Source of the DNA: Verrucomicrobiales bacterium
GTDB lineage: Bacteria; Verrucomicrobiota; Verrucomicrobiia; Limisphaerales; J093
Assembly: GCA_015075445.1 (NCBI GenBank)
Contig: JABTUJ010000008.1
Location: 1 to 64,000 of the forward strand
Length of the DNA: 64,000 bases
Reading direction: 5' to 3'
Shown here: positions 39,701 through 49,336 of the stretch, one piece after another
Position numbering within the stretch: the stretch's first letter is position 1
Layout: each line of letters begins with the position of its first letter
Position numbers and translations under genes: made by a program
The notes under the pieces: model-generated
Seen by the model: the letters and a program-made list of their open reading frames with translations, nothing else
The model's database searches: none
Told to the model about the DNA's origin: nothing

Positions 39701-40078
39701 CAAGGTTTTCAGGTTATGGCGTTGCATGTTTGTCTCGGACTCGGCCTCAGAGCACCGGTCCAGGAATCAGTGCGAAAAACGGGTGGCGTGTTGGCCAACT
39801 CTGGACAACCGCGAAATCCTGGCCAGGGCCGTGGCGCGGGTTGGCCGCCAGCGGGCGGAGGAGGGAAGTGATGGAAATGGCGACCGCGACGGGGCTCGAA
39901 CCCATCGCACGGATGCTCTTGGCCCGGTGGAAACATGATCGGCGGCGCCACGTCACGCCAAGGTTGAACCTCTCCGGTCGTCTGCTCGTCCTTTGCGCTG
40001 GCAAGGACGAACAGGCCTGCCTCACCATCGCTGCCCTGGGTTGCCCAGGGCGCCGTCCACTGACGCCAAGACTGTTCG
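39701..40078. other. Intergenic region with a tRNA-like 3' fragment
   Basis: About 380 bp between divergent PEP-CTERM and CotH genes. Apart from the tRNA-like remnant at 39878-39905, I see no gene; plus-strand translations here are shadows. Confidence 0.4.
39878..39905 (-). other. tRNA 3'-end-like fragment (T arm, acceptor strand, CCA)
   Basis: On the minus strand: ATGGG-TTCGAGC-CCCGT forms a T arm (one G-T pair), followed by the 7 bases CGCGGTC, a G and CCA, exactly as at the 3' end of a tRNA. The matching 5' acceptor strand (GACCGCG) is not found within the expected ~55 bases upstream, so this is not a complete tRNA. Such fragments often mark att sites left by integrating elements; coincidence is possible. 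Confidence 0.35.
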
Positions 40079-43000
40079 ATGATGATGAGACTTGTGTTGC
40101 CTGCTTGCCCGGCGGGCCGCCCGGTGCGCCGCAGCTTTGTCCGTCCAGCGCGGGCTACCTGGAAAGCCGCGCTGGTCGGAGCCATCTCCGTCGCAGGCTC
40201 GAGCCTCGGGACCCTGTTCGCCGCGGACAGTGTCGTGGTCTTCAACGAGGTCCAGTATCACCCGCCCCTCGAGGTCGAGGCCAGCGAATGGATCGAACTG
40301 CACAACGAGATGGCGGTGGACATCGACCTCTCGGCTTGGCGCCTCGCCGGGGGCGTCTCCTATTCGTTCCCCGAAGGCACCGTGATTCCAGGCGGCGGTT
40401 ACCTCGTGATCACCGGCGCGCCACCGGCCGGGGTGAGCGTCCCGGAAATCAGCGGAGCCGTGGGCCCGTTCGACGGTCGGTTGAACAACGCTGGCGAACG
40501 ACTCGAACTCCGCGATCGCAACAACCGCCTCATGGACCGGCTCGAGTACCAAGACCAGGAGCCGTGGCCGGTCGGGGCGGACGGGTCGGGTGCCACGCTG
40601 GCCAAGCGCGATCCGAACCGTGCGAGTCAGGAGGCGGAGGACTGGGCGTCGAGCATTCTCATCGGCGGCACCCCGGGGCGATCGAACTTTCCGGTGGCCT
40701 TCACCGAGCGGCGCGTGGGTCTGGTGAGCCTGGATGCCCTGTGGCGCTTCGAGGCCTCGGGAATCGACTTGGGCACGGCGTGGCGCGAGCGTGAGTTCGA
40801 TGACGGGGGCTGGGGAGGCCACAACGCGGCGACGCTCGCGAGCTACTGGCCGCTCGACGGCACGGCAGGCGCGGCGTACGGCGCGGATGGCGTCCTGAAT
40901 GGCGGGGCGCCCGCCTCGGACCGCAACGGCCGGGCCGGGGGTGCCGTCGCCTTCGAAGGCGGGCGTCGGGAGTCCATGACCGTCGCTGGTGGGGGAGGGC
41001 TCAATGGTGCCGCCGAGGGCACCATTGCCCTCTGGGTGCAATGGACGGGGATGCAGGACGCCGATTGCTGCGGGTCCTTCGGGGCCGTTCTGGCGCGCCA
41101 GGGCAACGGCCTGTTTTCGGACAACATTCTTGCCCTCACGGACCCGGATCCCGCCCGGGCGCGGATCGTCTGGCGGCAGTCGGGCGGACCAGCTCCCTTC
41201 CTGATCACCGGTTCGCGGAACGTGGGCACGGGCTGGCATCACGTCGCGGTCACGTTCGCCCCCACGGGGAGCGTGCTGTATGTGGATGGCGTGGCCGAGG
41301 GCTTTGGCACGGGGGCTCCCCTCCACGACAACGCGGGCGTTGCCTTGTCGGTCGGGGCGTGGATCGGCGACGGCGACGGCTACGCGACGGCCACCCTCGA
41401 CGACTTGGCGGTTTGGGAACGGCCGCTCGAACCCGCCCAGATCGCCCAACTCGCGACGGGCCAGCGCAGCCCCCTCGAATTTGGCGGGCCCGAGAATGCC
41501 GTGTACTTCGCGGGCGACGGACGGTTGGCCAGCGGCGATGAATGGCGCCGAACCGCCCTTCCCCTCGGTCCGATCACGCACTACTTCCGGACCACCTTCG
41601 AGTTCGAGGATGACCCCGCGCTCGCCGAGCTCGGGCTGGATTTTGCCGCGGACGACGGGGCCGTGTTTTACCTCAATGGCCGGGAGGTGTACCGCCACAA
41701 CCTGCCCGCTGGCGTCGTGAGTTACAGCACCCTGGCGTCGGCCGCCGTGGGCGACGCGCCGTTGCTGACCGGCGTGCGGTTGGCGGCCACCGCCCTCGAG
41801 CGGGGCACCAACGTGCTTGCCGTGGAGGTGCACCAGGCTGCCGCGAACGACCTGGGCATGGTCTTCGGCGCCGCCTTGATGGCCACCCTGCGGTCGGAAA
41901 CCAACCAACCCCAGGACCTCCTGCCGGGCGACCTTGCCTTCAACGAGGTCGGACCGGTGGACGGGGTGGTTCGCGTCGAACTCGTCAACCGGGCACGCGA
42001 ACCGCTTAGCCTCGAAGGTTACGTCATCCAAGGGCGGGGCAGTGCGGCGGGCGGCGAGTTCGAGCTCCCATCCGAATCGCTCGCGGCGGGCGGGTTTTGG
42101 TCGGCGGACCCGGCCACCCTGGGCTTCACGGTGATGCCTGGGGATCGCCTCTTTCTCCTCAAACCCGGAAGGCGGGCCGTGGCCGATGCGGTCCTGGTCC
42201 CCGCCCGTGTGCGCGGTCGTTGGCCGGACGGCGGGGAAGCGTGGTGGTTCGTGGCCGCCACCACGTTTGGCGCGGCGAATGTCGTCGAGCTGAACACGGA
42301 CATCGTCATCAACGAGATCCTCTACCACGCGCCGCCCATTCTCGAAGCCGGGGGTACGCCGTTCCGTGAGAACCCCGATCAGTGGATCGAGCTGTTCAAC
42401 CGCGGAAGTAACCGGGTGAGCCTGGCGGGTTGGCGGTTGGATGATGCCGTCGCGTTCCGGTTCGGCTCCAACGCGGTGATGTCAGCGGGCGACTACCTGG
42501 TGGTGGCGAGCGATCCCGTGGGCCTGCTTGCGCAATGGCCGGGCACCATCGTGGTCGGGCCGTTCACCGGTCGCCTCTCCTTTCGTTCCGATCGGATCGT
42601 GCTCCGCGATGCCCGCGACAATCCGGCCGATGTCGTGCGGTACTTCGATGGCGGGCGTTGGCCCGAGGCGGCCGACGGGGGCGGATCGTCCCTGGAGCTC
42701 CGCGATCCCTTTGCGGATAACACCGCGCCCGAAGCGTGGGCCGCGAGCGACGAGCGCGCCCGCTCGAGTTGGCAAACCTACTCGTACCGGGGCGTGGCCC
42801 GGCCGAGCGCCGTGGGACCGGACGGTCAATGGCATGAGTTCGTCCTGGGATTGCTCGGGGCGGGCGAGGTGTTGCTGGACGACCTGTCGGTCATCGAATC
42901 GCCCGACACCCAGCCCGTCGAGATGTTGCAGAACGGCACGTTCACCCCGGGCACGAACTCGTGGCGCATTCTCGGCAATCACCGGGGCGAAGTGATCGAC

Positions 43001-45673
43001 GACCCCGATCAACCGGGCAACCGCGTCCTCCGGCTGACGGCGACCGGCGGCACCGAGCACATGAGCAACCACGCGGAAACGACCTTCGTCGGCAATCGCG
43101 ACGTGGTGAACGGGCGCGAATACCTCATCCGGTTTCGCGCCAAGTGGCTCTGGGGCTCTCGCCAACTGCACACCCGGCTCTACTTCAACCGCCTGGCGCG
43201 TACGACCTTGCTCGACGCACCCCGCGTCCAGGGCACCCCGGGCCGACCGAACCCGACCCGCGTCCCGAATCTCGGACCGACCTTCGCTCGTCTCCGGCAC
43301 GACCCGCCCGTCCCGGCGCCCGCGACGCCGGTCGCCGTCCGGGTGGAGGCCGCAGATCCCGATGGCGTGGCGGACCTCACCCTCCACTGGCGCACGGACG
43401 GGGGCAGTTGGCAGAGCACCGCGATGGGTGCCGACCTGTCAGCGCCGGGCAGTTACGTCGCGACTCTCCCCGGCCGGCCGGCGCGCACGGTCGTCCAGTT
43501 CTATGCCGAAGGCAGGGATGGCCTCGGCGCCGTCTCGACAATCCCGGCGGCGGGTCCCGCCTCACATGCGCTCTACCAGGTGGACGACGGCCTCGAGGCA
43601 ACGAACGGCCTGCACACCCTGCGCCTGATCACGCTCACGGCCGACGCCAACCGGTTGCACGATTCGCTCAATGTCATGAGCAACGACCGCATCGGTACCA
43701 CGATGATCTACGACCGCGAGGAGATCTTCTATGACCTCGGCCTCCGCCTCAAAGGCAGCGAGCACAGCCGCACCACGTCCGAACGGCTCGGGTTCAACCT
43801 CGATTTTCCCCGGCACCAGTTGTTCCGTGGCATCCATCGCACCGTCGCCATCGACCGCTCCGAGAGCACCGGGTTCGGCCAACGGGAGATGCTCATCCAC
43901 CAGACGATGAACCACGCTGGCGGTGTCCCGACCAAGTACCACGATCTCATCCGCGTGATCGCCCCGCGCCCCGAGCACACCGGTTCCGCCGAACTCCAGC
44001 TCGCCCGTTACTCCGACGTGTTCCTCGAGGACCAGTACCCGGACGGCAGCGAGGGCACCGTGTTCGAGTACGAGCTGATCTACCAGCTCAACCACACCCA
44101 CAACGGCTCACCCGAAGGGCTCAAGGTGCCCGCGCCGGATTCGGTGGTGGGCACCCCGATCCGCAGCCTCGGCACGGACAAGGAAGCCTACCGCTGGACT
44201 TACCTGATCAAGAACAACGAGGAACGCGACGATTACCGCCGGCTCATGGCCTTCTGCGACGTCATGGGCCGGAGCGGCACCGCGTTCTTGAACGGCGTGA
44301 CGAATGTCATCGACGTCGACCAATGGCTGCGGGGCGTCGCGGTCAACGTCCTGTCGGGCGCCGGCGACAACTACGGCGGCGACGGGTCCCAGCACAACGT
44401 CCAGTTCTACGTGCGGCCGGACGACGGGCGGGTGCTGTTCTTTCCACACGACGTCGACGCCTTCTTCGAGGTGAGCCGACCGTTCGTGCCCAACGGGGAC
44501 ATCGCCAAGCTGATCGCGGTGCCCGCCTACGCCCGCGCCTACTACGCTCACGTGCTGGACATCCTGACCACCACGTACAACCGCTCTTACCTCACGCGTT
44601 GGGCCAACCACTACGGTCGGCTCCTCCCCGGCCAGGATTTCGCCGGGCACCTGGCGTTCATCGTCCAGCGGGCTGCCCTCGCCTCGAACTGGCTGAGGTC
44701 GGCAGTCCCCACGGTGCCGTTTGCCATCAGCAACAACGGCGGGACCGGCTTCACCACCACCAACCACACCGTGACGTTGACCGGCACGGCCCCGCTCGGC
44801 GTCTGGCAACTTGAGGTGAACGGCACCGTCCGCCCGGTGACCTGGAGCACCACCACCGCCTGGGCCATCACCGTGCCCCTGGCGCACGGCGTGAATGAGC
44901 TGATCGTCCGCGGCCTCGACGCCTCCGGTCAGCCCATCGCCGATCGGCGCGATGCCATCACCGTCACGAACACCGGCCCCGGCGCCCTCGCCCCCGTGGT
45001 GATCAACGAGTGGATGGCGGACAACGCGGGACCCGACGGGGTGCCCGACCCCGCGGATGGACGGTTCCAGGACTGGTTTGAACTGTACAATCCGAACGTC
45101 GATCCGGTGGACCTGTCCGGCTACCACCTGAGTGACGACCCCGCCCAACCGCGCCGGTGGACGCTCCCGGGCGGGACGGTCATCGGGCCGCACGCATTCC
45201 TCCTGGTCTGGGCGGATAACCAACCCGAACAGAATGCTTCCTCCACTCCCGGTCAGTTACACGCCCCGTTCCAGTTGAATGCGGACGGCGAGACCATCGT
45301 GCTCTCCGCCCCGGACGGCACCATTCAGAGCCGTGTGGTGTTCGGTCGCCAGTACCCGAACCTCAGCCAGGGCTGCTTCCCGGACGGCGACACGAACCGG
45401 ATCGACTGGATGCCGGTCTTCACGCCGGGGGCCCCCAACTCCGATCACGAACCCCTGCGCGTCACGTCGATCACGGTGGCTGACGGCATGGTGGGTCTCG
45501 TTTGGAGCACGGTTCCCGGCCGGACGTACCAGTTGGAGGCGACGGCGGACATCGGGGCGCTCCAGTGGACCGCGGTCGGTGACGCGGTGACCGCCGACCG
45601 GCGCACCGCTGCGGCATTCGAGCCAGTGGAGGCAGCTACCCCGCGCTTTTATCGCGTTCTCCGGTTCCGCTGA
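40079..45673 (+). CDS. Giant secreted CotH-kinase-like protein with lamin-tail and LamG domains
   Basis: 1864 residues, no frame breaks. The leader contains a hydrophobic core (AALVGAISVAGSSLGTLFAA). By residue: lamin-tail domain ~50-165 (VVFNEVQYHPPLE...WIELHN); LamG-like ~250-435 ('YWPLDGTAG'); beta-sandwich ~490-600; second and third lamin-tail domains ~617-735 and ~741-880 (IVINEILYHAPP); carbohydrate-binding-like ~945-1050; CotH region ~1204-1540 ('LRLKGSEHSRTTSERLGFNL', 'FFPHDVDAFFE'); bacterial Ig-like ~1545-1630; fourth lamin-tail ~1637-1770 (VVINEWMADNAG); C-terminal module ending RFYRVLRFR. CotH of Bacillus spores is a protein kinase; whether this extracellular homologue phosphorylates anything is unknown. 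The three consecutive ATGs at the start leave its exact position open by one or two residues. Confidence 0.92.
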   Translation: MMMRLVLPACPAGRPVRRSFVRPARATWKAALVGAISVAGSSLGTLFAADSVVVFNEVQYHPPLEVEASEWIELHNEMAVDIDLSAWRLAGGVSYSFPEGTVIPGGGYLVITGAPPAGVSVPEISGAVGPFDGRLNNAGERLELRDRNNRLMDRLEYQDQEPWPVGADGSGATLAKRDPNRASQEAEDWASSILIGGTPGRSNFPVAFTERRVGLVSLDALWRFEASGIDLGTAWREREFDDGGWGGHNAATLASYWPLDGTAGAAYGADGVLNGGAPASDRNGRAGGAVAFEGGRRESMTVAGGGGLNGAAEGTIALWVQWTGMQDADCCGSFGAVLARQGNGLFSDNILALTDPDPARARIVWRQSGGPAPFLITGSRNVGTGWHHVAVTFAPTGSVLYVDGVAEGFGTGAPLHDNAGVALSVGAWIGDGDGYATATLDDLAVWERPLEPAQIAQLATGQRSPLEFGGPENAVYFAGDGRLASGDEWRRTALPLGPITHYFRTTFEFEDDPALAELGLDFAADDGAVFYLNGREVYRHNLPAGVVSYSTLASAAVGDAPLLTGVRLAATALERGTNVLAVEVHQAAANDLGMVFGAALMATLRSETNQPQDLLPGDLAFNEVGPVDGVVRVELVNRAREPLSLEGYVIQGRGSAAGGEFELPSESLAAGGFWSADPATLGFTVMPGDRLFLLKPGRRAVADAVLVPARVRGRWPDGGEAWWFVAATTFGAANVVELNTDIVINEILYHAPPILEAGGTPFRENPDQWIELFNRGSNRVSLAGWRLDDAVAFRFGSNAVMSAGDYLVVASDPVGLLAQWPGTIVVGPFTGRLSFRSDRIVLRDARDNPADVVRYFDGGRWPEAADGGGSSLELRDPFADNTAPEAWAASDERARSSWQTYSYRGVARPSAVGPDGQWHEFVLGLLGAGEVLLDDLSVIESPDTQPVEMLQNGTFTPGTNSWRILGNHRGEVIDDPDQPGNRVLRLTATGGTEHMSNHAETTFVGNRDVVNGREYLIRFRAKWLWGSRQLHTRLYFNRLARTTLLDAPRVQGTPGRPNPTRVPNLGPTFARLRHDPPVPAPATPVAVRVEAADPDGVADLTLHWRTDGGSWQSTAMGADLSAPGSYVATLPGRPARTVVQFYAEGRDGLGAVSTIPAAGPASHALYQVDDGLEATNGLHTLRLITLTADANRLHDSLNVMSNDRIGTTMIYDREEIFYDLGLRLKGSEHSRTTSERLGFNLDFPRHQLFRGIHRTVAIDRSESTGFGQREMLIHQTMNHAGGVPTKYHDLIRVIAPRPEHTGSAELQLARYSDVFLEDQYPDGSEGTVFEYELIYQLNHTHNGSPEGLKVPAPDSVVGTPIRSLGTDKEAYRWTYLIKNNEERDDYRRLMAFCDVMGRSGTAFLNGVTNVIDVDQWLRGVAVNVLSGAGDNYGGDGSQHNVQFYVRPDDGRVLFFPHDVDAFFEVSRPFVPNGDIAKLIAVPAYARAYYAHVLDILTTTYNRSYLTRWANHYGRLLPGQDFAGHLAFIVQRAALASNWLRSAVPTVPFAISNNGGTGFTTTNHTVTLTGTAPLGVWQLEVNGTVRPVTWSTTTAWAITVPLAHGVNELIVRGLDASGQPIADRRDAITVTNTGPGALAPVVINEWMADNAGPDGVPDPADGRFQDWFELYNPNVDPVDLSGYHLSDDPAQPRRWTLPGGTVIGPHAFLLVWADNQPEQNASSTPGQLHAPFQLNADGETIVLSAPDGTIQSRVVFGRQYPNLSQGCFPDGDTNRIDWMPVFTPGAPNSDHEPLRVTSITVADGMVGLVWSTVPGRTYQLEATADIGALQWTAVGDAVTADRRTAAAFEPVEAATPRFYRVLRFR

Positions 45674-45893
45674 AGCTCTCGCAGGAACTGAGCCGGCAAG
45701 GAGGGCTGGTGAAGGTGGGTCGGCTTGCGCGGAGGCCGGAACTCGGGACGCGGCAGAGCGCGGCAGCCATGCTGCACCGTTGGACCCAACGAACACAGGG
45801 AGTGCTGGCGGCGCTCACCTCAGGGCTTTGAAGTCAAAATCGTCATCGCCAGGAGCCACCGGTTGGTCCAGCATGGACGAAGTCCATTGTGCC

Positions 45894-47270
45894 ATGAAAA
45901 TCCCATCGAACCTCCAGATCAACCGTCGGCAGTTTCTGAGCGGAACCAGCGCGGGTGTGGCTGCGTTCTCACTGCTCCCGGGTGGCGTTCTGCGCGCCGC
46001 CCAGGGCCTCGCCCCCAACGAGAAACTCAACGTGGCCGGCATCGGCATCGGCAGCCAGGGCGGGGCCGACATTGACGCGGTGGCGGCGGAAGGCCACAAC
46101 GTGGTGGCCCTTTGCGATGTGGACGATGGCTATGCCGCCAAGAAGTTCGCCCAGTATCCCAAGGCCAGGCAGTTCAAGGATTTCCGCGTCATGCTCGACC
46201 AGATGGGGAAGGAGATTGACGCGGTGGTGATCGGCACGCCGGATCACACGCATGCGGTCATCGCGATGGAGGCCATGAAGCGCGGGAAGCACGTGTATTG
46301 CGAGAAGCCGCTGGCCCATTCGGTCCATGAAGTTCGCGCGCTCATGGCGGCCGCCGTGGAGCACAAGGTGGTCACCCAGCTCGGCAACCAGGGCCATTCC
46401 AGCGGTTCGATCCGCCGGGTCTGCGAGTGGGTGTGGGCGGGCGCCATCGGCCAGGTGCGGACCGTGCACGCGGCGTGTGACGCGTTCCGGGAGGTGTACA
46501 GCCAGATTCGCAACCTGGACAAACTCAACCTGCCCTACGAAGTGCCCAAGGGCCTCGATTATGAGCTCTGGCTCGGCCCCGTGCCGTTCCGCCCCTACAC
46601 CCCGCTCTGGGTTCATTGGAACTGGCGCGGCTGGCTGCCCTTTGGCACCGGCACCATCGGGGACTGGTATTGTCATGTCATGGATCCGACCTTCTGGGCG
46701 CTGGACCTGGATGCACCCGCCACCGTCACGGCCGAGGTGACCGACTACGATCCGGCGAAGCACGGATTGACGTACCCGCCGGCCGCGAAGATCACGTTCG
46801 AGTTCCCCGCCCGCGGGCCGCGCGGGCCGGTCCAGATTGTCTGGCATGACGGCGGCAACCGGATTCCCAAACCCCAGGACTTCGCGGCCGACGAGCAGGT
46901 GCCCGGGACCGGGGCCATCCTCTTTGGGGAGAAGGGCATGATCATGCACGGGTCGCATGGGGGTGGCGGCTGCCGGTTGCTGCCCGAGCCCCTGATGGAC
47001 CAATACGCGGGCAAGAACGCCCCGGCCGAGAAGATCGCCCGGGTCAAGAACCATGCGTGGGATTGGGCGGAAGCCATTCGCACCGGCCGCCAGGCGGGCT
47101 CACATTTCGGGTACGGCGGGCCGCTGACGCAGGCCGCGCTCCTCGGCGCCATCGCCGTCCGTTTCCCCGGCCAGACGCTCCGGTGGGACAACACCAAGGC
47201 CCGGTTCACCAACCACGATGCGGCCAACGCCTACGTCCATCCGGCCTATCGCCCAGGCTGGAGTCTCTAA
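45894..47270 (+). CDS. TAT-exported Gfo/Idh/MocA-family oxidoreductase
   Basis: 458 residues from the ATG at 45894, chosen because it puts the twin-arginine signal NRRQFLSG near the N-terminus; 45780 is the longest alternative. The Rossmann fold has GIGIGSQG for NAD(P) binding, 'VALCDVDDG', 'IGTPDHTHAVIAMEAMKRGK' and the family's catalytic-site phrase 'VYCEKPLAHSV'. The C-terminal half is the usual beta-sheet domain. The enzyme should oxidise or reduce a sugar or polyol in the periplasm with a tightly held nucleotide. It is followed 20 bp later by a DUF1080 hydrolase, a standard pairing in Planctomycetes-Verrucomicrobia that fits a 3-keto-glycoside degradation route. Confidence 0.92.
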   Translation: MKIPSNLQINRRQFLSGTSAGVAAFSLLPGGVLRAAQGLAPNEKLNVAGIGIGSQGGADIDAVAAEGHNVVALCDVDDGYAAKKFAQYPKARQFKDFRVMLDQMGKEIDAVVIGTPDHTHAVIAMEAMKRGKHVYCEKPLAHSVHEVRALMAAAVEHKVVTQLGNQGHSSGSIRRVCEWVWAGAIGQVRTVHAACDAFREVYSQIRNLDKLNLPYEVPKGLDYELWLGPVPFRPYTPLWVHWNWRGWLPFGTGTIGDWYCHVMDPTFWALDLDAPATVTAEVTDYDPAKHGLTYPPAAKITFEFPARGPRGPVQIVWHDGGNRIPKPQDFAADEQVPGTGAILFGEKGMIMHGSHGGGGCRLLPEPLMDQYAGKNAPAEKIARVKNHAWDWAEAIRTGRQAGSHFGYGGPLTQAALLGAIAVRFPGQTLRWDNTKARFTNHDAANAYVHPAYRPGWSL

Positions 47271-47290
47271 GGCGCAAACTCGAACCTCTG

Positions 47291-48043
47291 ATGCAGACCA
47301 AGCCTATGAAACCAACATCCTGCATGAACCGAACGATGAAACTCGTGGTGCTTGCCGGCCTGGGGCTGGCGGCTGCCGGCAGTAGCCTCCGGGGCGCTGA
47401 GGCCCCGAAGCCAGACCCGGAACCGCGCGTGGTTGAGCCCGGCCCGGTGGGCGGGCCGCCGTCGGATGCCATCGTGCTCTTTGACGGCAAGGACCTGTCC
47501 CAGTTCCGCGGCGAGCGCAGTGCCGAGCCGAAATGGAAGGTGGAGAACGGGGTGATGGAAACCACCCCCCAGGGCGGCATCTTCTCCAAACAAGAGTTCG
47601 GCGACTGCCAATTGCACGTCGAGTGGGCGGCACCCGCCGAAGTGGTGGGCGAGGGCCAGGGGCGCGGCAACAGCGGCGTCTATCTCATGGGGCGGTACGA
47701 AATCCAGGTGCTGGACAGCTACCGCAACAAGACCTACCCGAACGGCCAGTGCGGTGCTTTCTACGGGCACAACGCCCCGCTCGTGAACGCCTGCCGCCAA
47801 CCCGGGGAGTGGCAGACTTACGACATCATCTTCCGCGCGCCGCGGAAGCTCGCGGACGGCACGGTACGGGCCGGTTCCTTCACGGTGCTGCACAATGGCG
47901 TGCTCATTCAGGACCATATCCCTGTCGGAGGTGAGCCCACCACGGCCGCCCCGCTCCGCGGCGTCGTCGAGAAGGGGCCGCTTTATCTCCAAGACCACGG
48001 CAACCCGGTGCGTTTCCGCAACGTGTGGATCCGGCCGCTCTGA
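47291..48043 (+). CDS. DUF1080 (3-keto-disaccharide hydrolase-type) exported protein
   Basis: 250 residues with signal peptide (MKLVVLAGLGLAAAGSSLRGAEA, start codons at 47291, 47306, 47324 or 47336 all in frame). The jelly-roll domain has 'IVLFDGKDLSQFRG', 'WKVENGVMETT', 'DCQLHVEWAAP', 'RGNSGVYLMGRYEIQVLDSY', 'GEWQTYDIIFRAPR' and the terminal 'GNPVRFRNVWIRPL', all typical of the family. Members have been linked to hydrolysis of 3-keto-glucosides. The gene directly follows the Gfo/Idh/MocA oxidoreductase, which could supply or use the keto-sugar. Confidence 0.93.
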   Translation: MQTKPMKPTSCMNRTMKLVVLAGLGLAAAGSSLRGAEAPKPDPEPRVVEPGPVGGPPSDAIVLFDGKDLSQFRGERSAEPKWKVENGVMETTPQGGIFSKQEFGDCQLHVEWAAPAEVVGEGQGRGNSGVYLMGRYEIQVLDSYRNKTYPNGQCGAFYGHNAPLVNACRQPGEWQTYDIIFRAPRKLADGTVRAGSFTVLHNGVLIQDHIPVGGEPTTAAPLRGVVEKGPLYLQDHGNPVRFRNVWIRPL

Positions 48044-48295
48044 TGCTCAGGGGTCAGTCCCGGCTATTGGCGAATCGCCGTGGGTTCTTGAACGCGTTGG
48101 CGCGGCCCCTCGGCAAGCGTCACGCGACCCTCGCCATCGGAACGTTCGGTTGGCGGCAAGCCCGACGACCATGAAACGCACTTTGTGCTTCAGGAGGTTC
48201 TCCCGCAAACGCCGTTGCCTTTCTGAGAATGGCAGGGGCGCGGCCACGAATCAGGCTCCTTTGCAGACGTTCCAGAGGCGGCTGTTCGAGCAGGA

Positions 48296-48824
48296 TCAAA
48301 GGGTGCCGCACGTTGTCGGGCTCGGCTTCGGGGTCCCCACTGACCCCCCCAACAGGTATGCCTCGATCAGCGTTCTCAGCTCCGCATCGGTCAACGCCTT
48401 CGCAGCTTCGGTCTGGGCCTTGTTGACCGCTTGCACCAACTCCGCCAGCGAACGCGGCTCGCGACACTCGCGTTCCAGCAGCGCGACAAGCTGATTGCCT
48501 TTCAGGGCTGCGCGAATCCGTTGGGGCATCGAACCGGGCGAGTTCCAGGGCTGGCCGGTGATCCGTGTTATCAAGTCTCCCAGCCTGGCGTCATCCGCGG
48601 TCATCGTGCCCGACACCCTGTTCGTGAAGCTGCTTCAGCGTGTGCTCCCGAGCGAAATCGTTGGCCAACGTCACGTACGGGCCTTTGACCAGCACGTCGG
48701 CCTGCTGGATGTGCGACTCGAACTGCACGCGCAGGCGCGGGTCGGCCAGGCGATAGGGGCTCAACAGGAAGCGCCGGTACTCGGCGACCAGGTGGTTGAC
48801 GCTGCCGACGACAGAAAAGCTCAT
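48296..48824 (-). pseudogene. Relic of a DEAD/DEAH-type helicase (N-terminus plus an internal piece)
   Basis: 48824 to 48591 encodes MSFSVVGSVNHLVAEYRRF ... 'QADVLVKGPYVTLANDFA', similar to the short N-terminal region of large DUF1998-type helicases. The frame then breaks, and 48616 to 48296 encodes a helical piece ('LVALLERECREPRSLAELV', 'LTDAELRTLIEAYLLGG') like the region late in such helicases. The ATPase core between them is missing, so about a kilobase or more has been deleted. The ATG overlaps the TGA of the PIN gene (ATGA 48821-48824). The assignment rests on remembered family patterns and is moderate at best. Confidence 0.35.
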
Positions 48825-49324
48825 GGTATCCCTCCCATCAAGATGTCCGTCCGCAGGGAGCGCAGCCACTTTTCGGTGAAGTGGTTCTTGAACTGTGGCG
48901 TGATGCCCACCGCCCGCGCCAAGGCCTCCAGCGAGACCAACCGCTTCAAGAATCCCAGTTCATTTCCGGCCCGCACCGCCGCCCGGTCGGAGGCGCTCAG
49001 ATACCACACGCCCGGCCTGGTGATGGCGTGGGCGAGCAGATGCTTCTCACCCATGTCAATGCGGTCAGGCTCGGCGAGCCTGGTTTCAATTTCGGCGAGT
49101 TCCAGCAGGCTGACAGCGTGAACCGCGACCACCTTCTTCATTTCCTCGACCTCGACCGCCACGTAATCGGCGCCGCGCTTGTTGTTCCCGGTCGCCGCCT
49201 CCTCGCTGCACTTCTCGACGGTTTCCACCTTGAAAAAGCTCACCATCGCCCGCCAGCACCGAACGCGATGCGCTTCGATGATGACGTTGGTGTCAACCAG
49301 GCCGATGCCCCCTCTGGTGATCAT
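48821..49324 (-). CDS. PIN-domain protein (putative RNase)
   Basis: 167 residues starting MITRGGIGLVDTNVIIEAH, with the first PIN acidic residue in LVDTNVI. Other expected acids are in 'SLLELAEIETRL', 'DMGEKHLLAHAI' and 'YLSASDRAAVRAG'. PIN domains cleave RNA, often as toxins. It starts 12 bp after the XRE-ImmA gene and ends in an ATGA overlap with the helicase relic, so the three form an operon. The C-terminal tail (FTEKWLRSLRTDILMGGIP) is longer than in minimal VapC toxins. It could be a toxin, with the XRE-peptidase as its regulator, or part of a defence system. Confidence 0.75.
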   Translation of the reverse strand: MITRGGIGLVDTNVIIEAHRVRCWRAMVSFFKVETVEKCSEEAATGNNKRGADYVAVEVEEMKKVVAVHAVSLLELAEIETRLAEPDRIDMGEKHLLAHAITRPGVWYLSASDRAAVRAGNELGFLKRLVSLEALARAVGITPQFKNHFTEKWLRSLRTDILMGGIP

Positions 49325-49336
49325 GCGGTTTCCACG

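Noticed and set aside
39878..39960. Complete tRNA on the minus strand
   Set aside because: The 5' acceptor strand and D arm are missing at the expected distance; kept only as a 3' fragment.
40022..42328. 768-codon open frame on the minus strand antisense to the CotH gene
   Set aside because: Arg/Gly/His-rich translation without domain or leader; the plus strand has a fully convincing multidomain protein.
48047..48247. 66-codon minus-strand ORF with 'LLKHKVRFMVVGLAAN', reminiscent of a nucleotidyltransferase start
   Set aside because: Similarity covers only ~20 residues, the conserved G-S-x-D motif is absent and the tail is composition-biased; at most a relic, not supportable as a gene.
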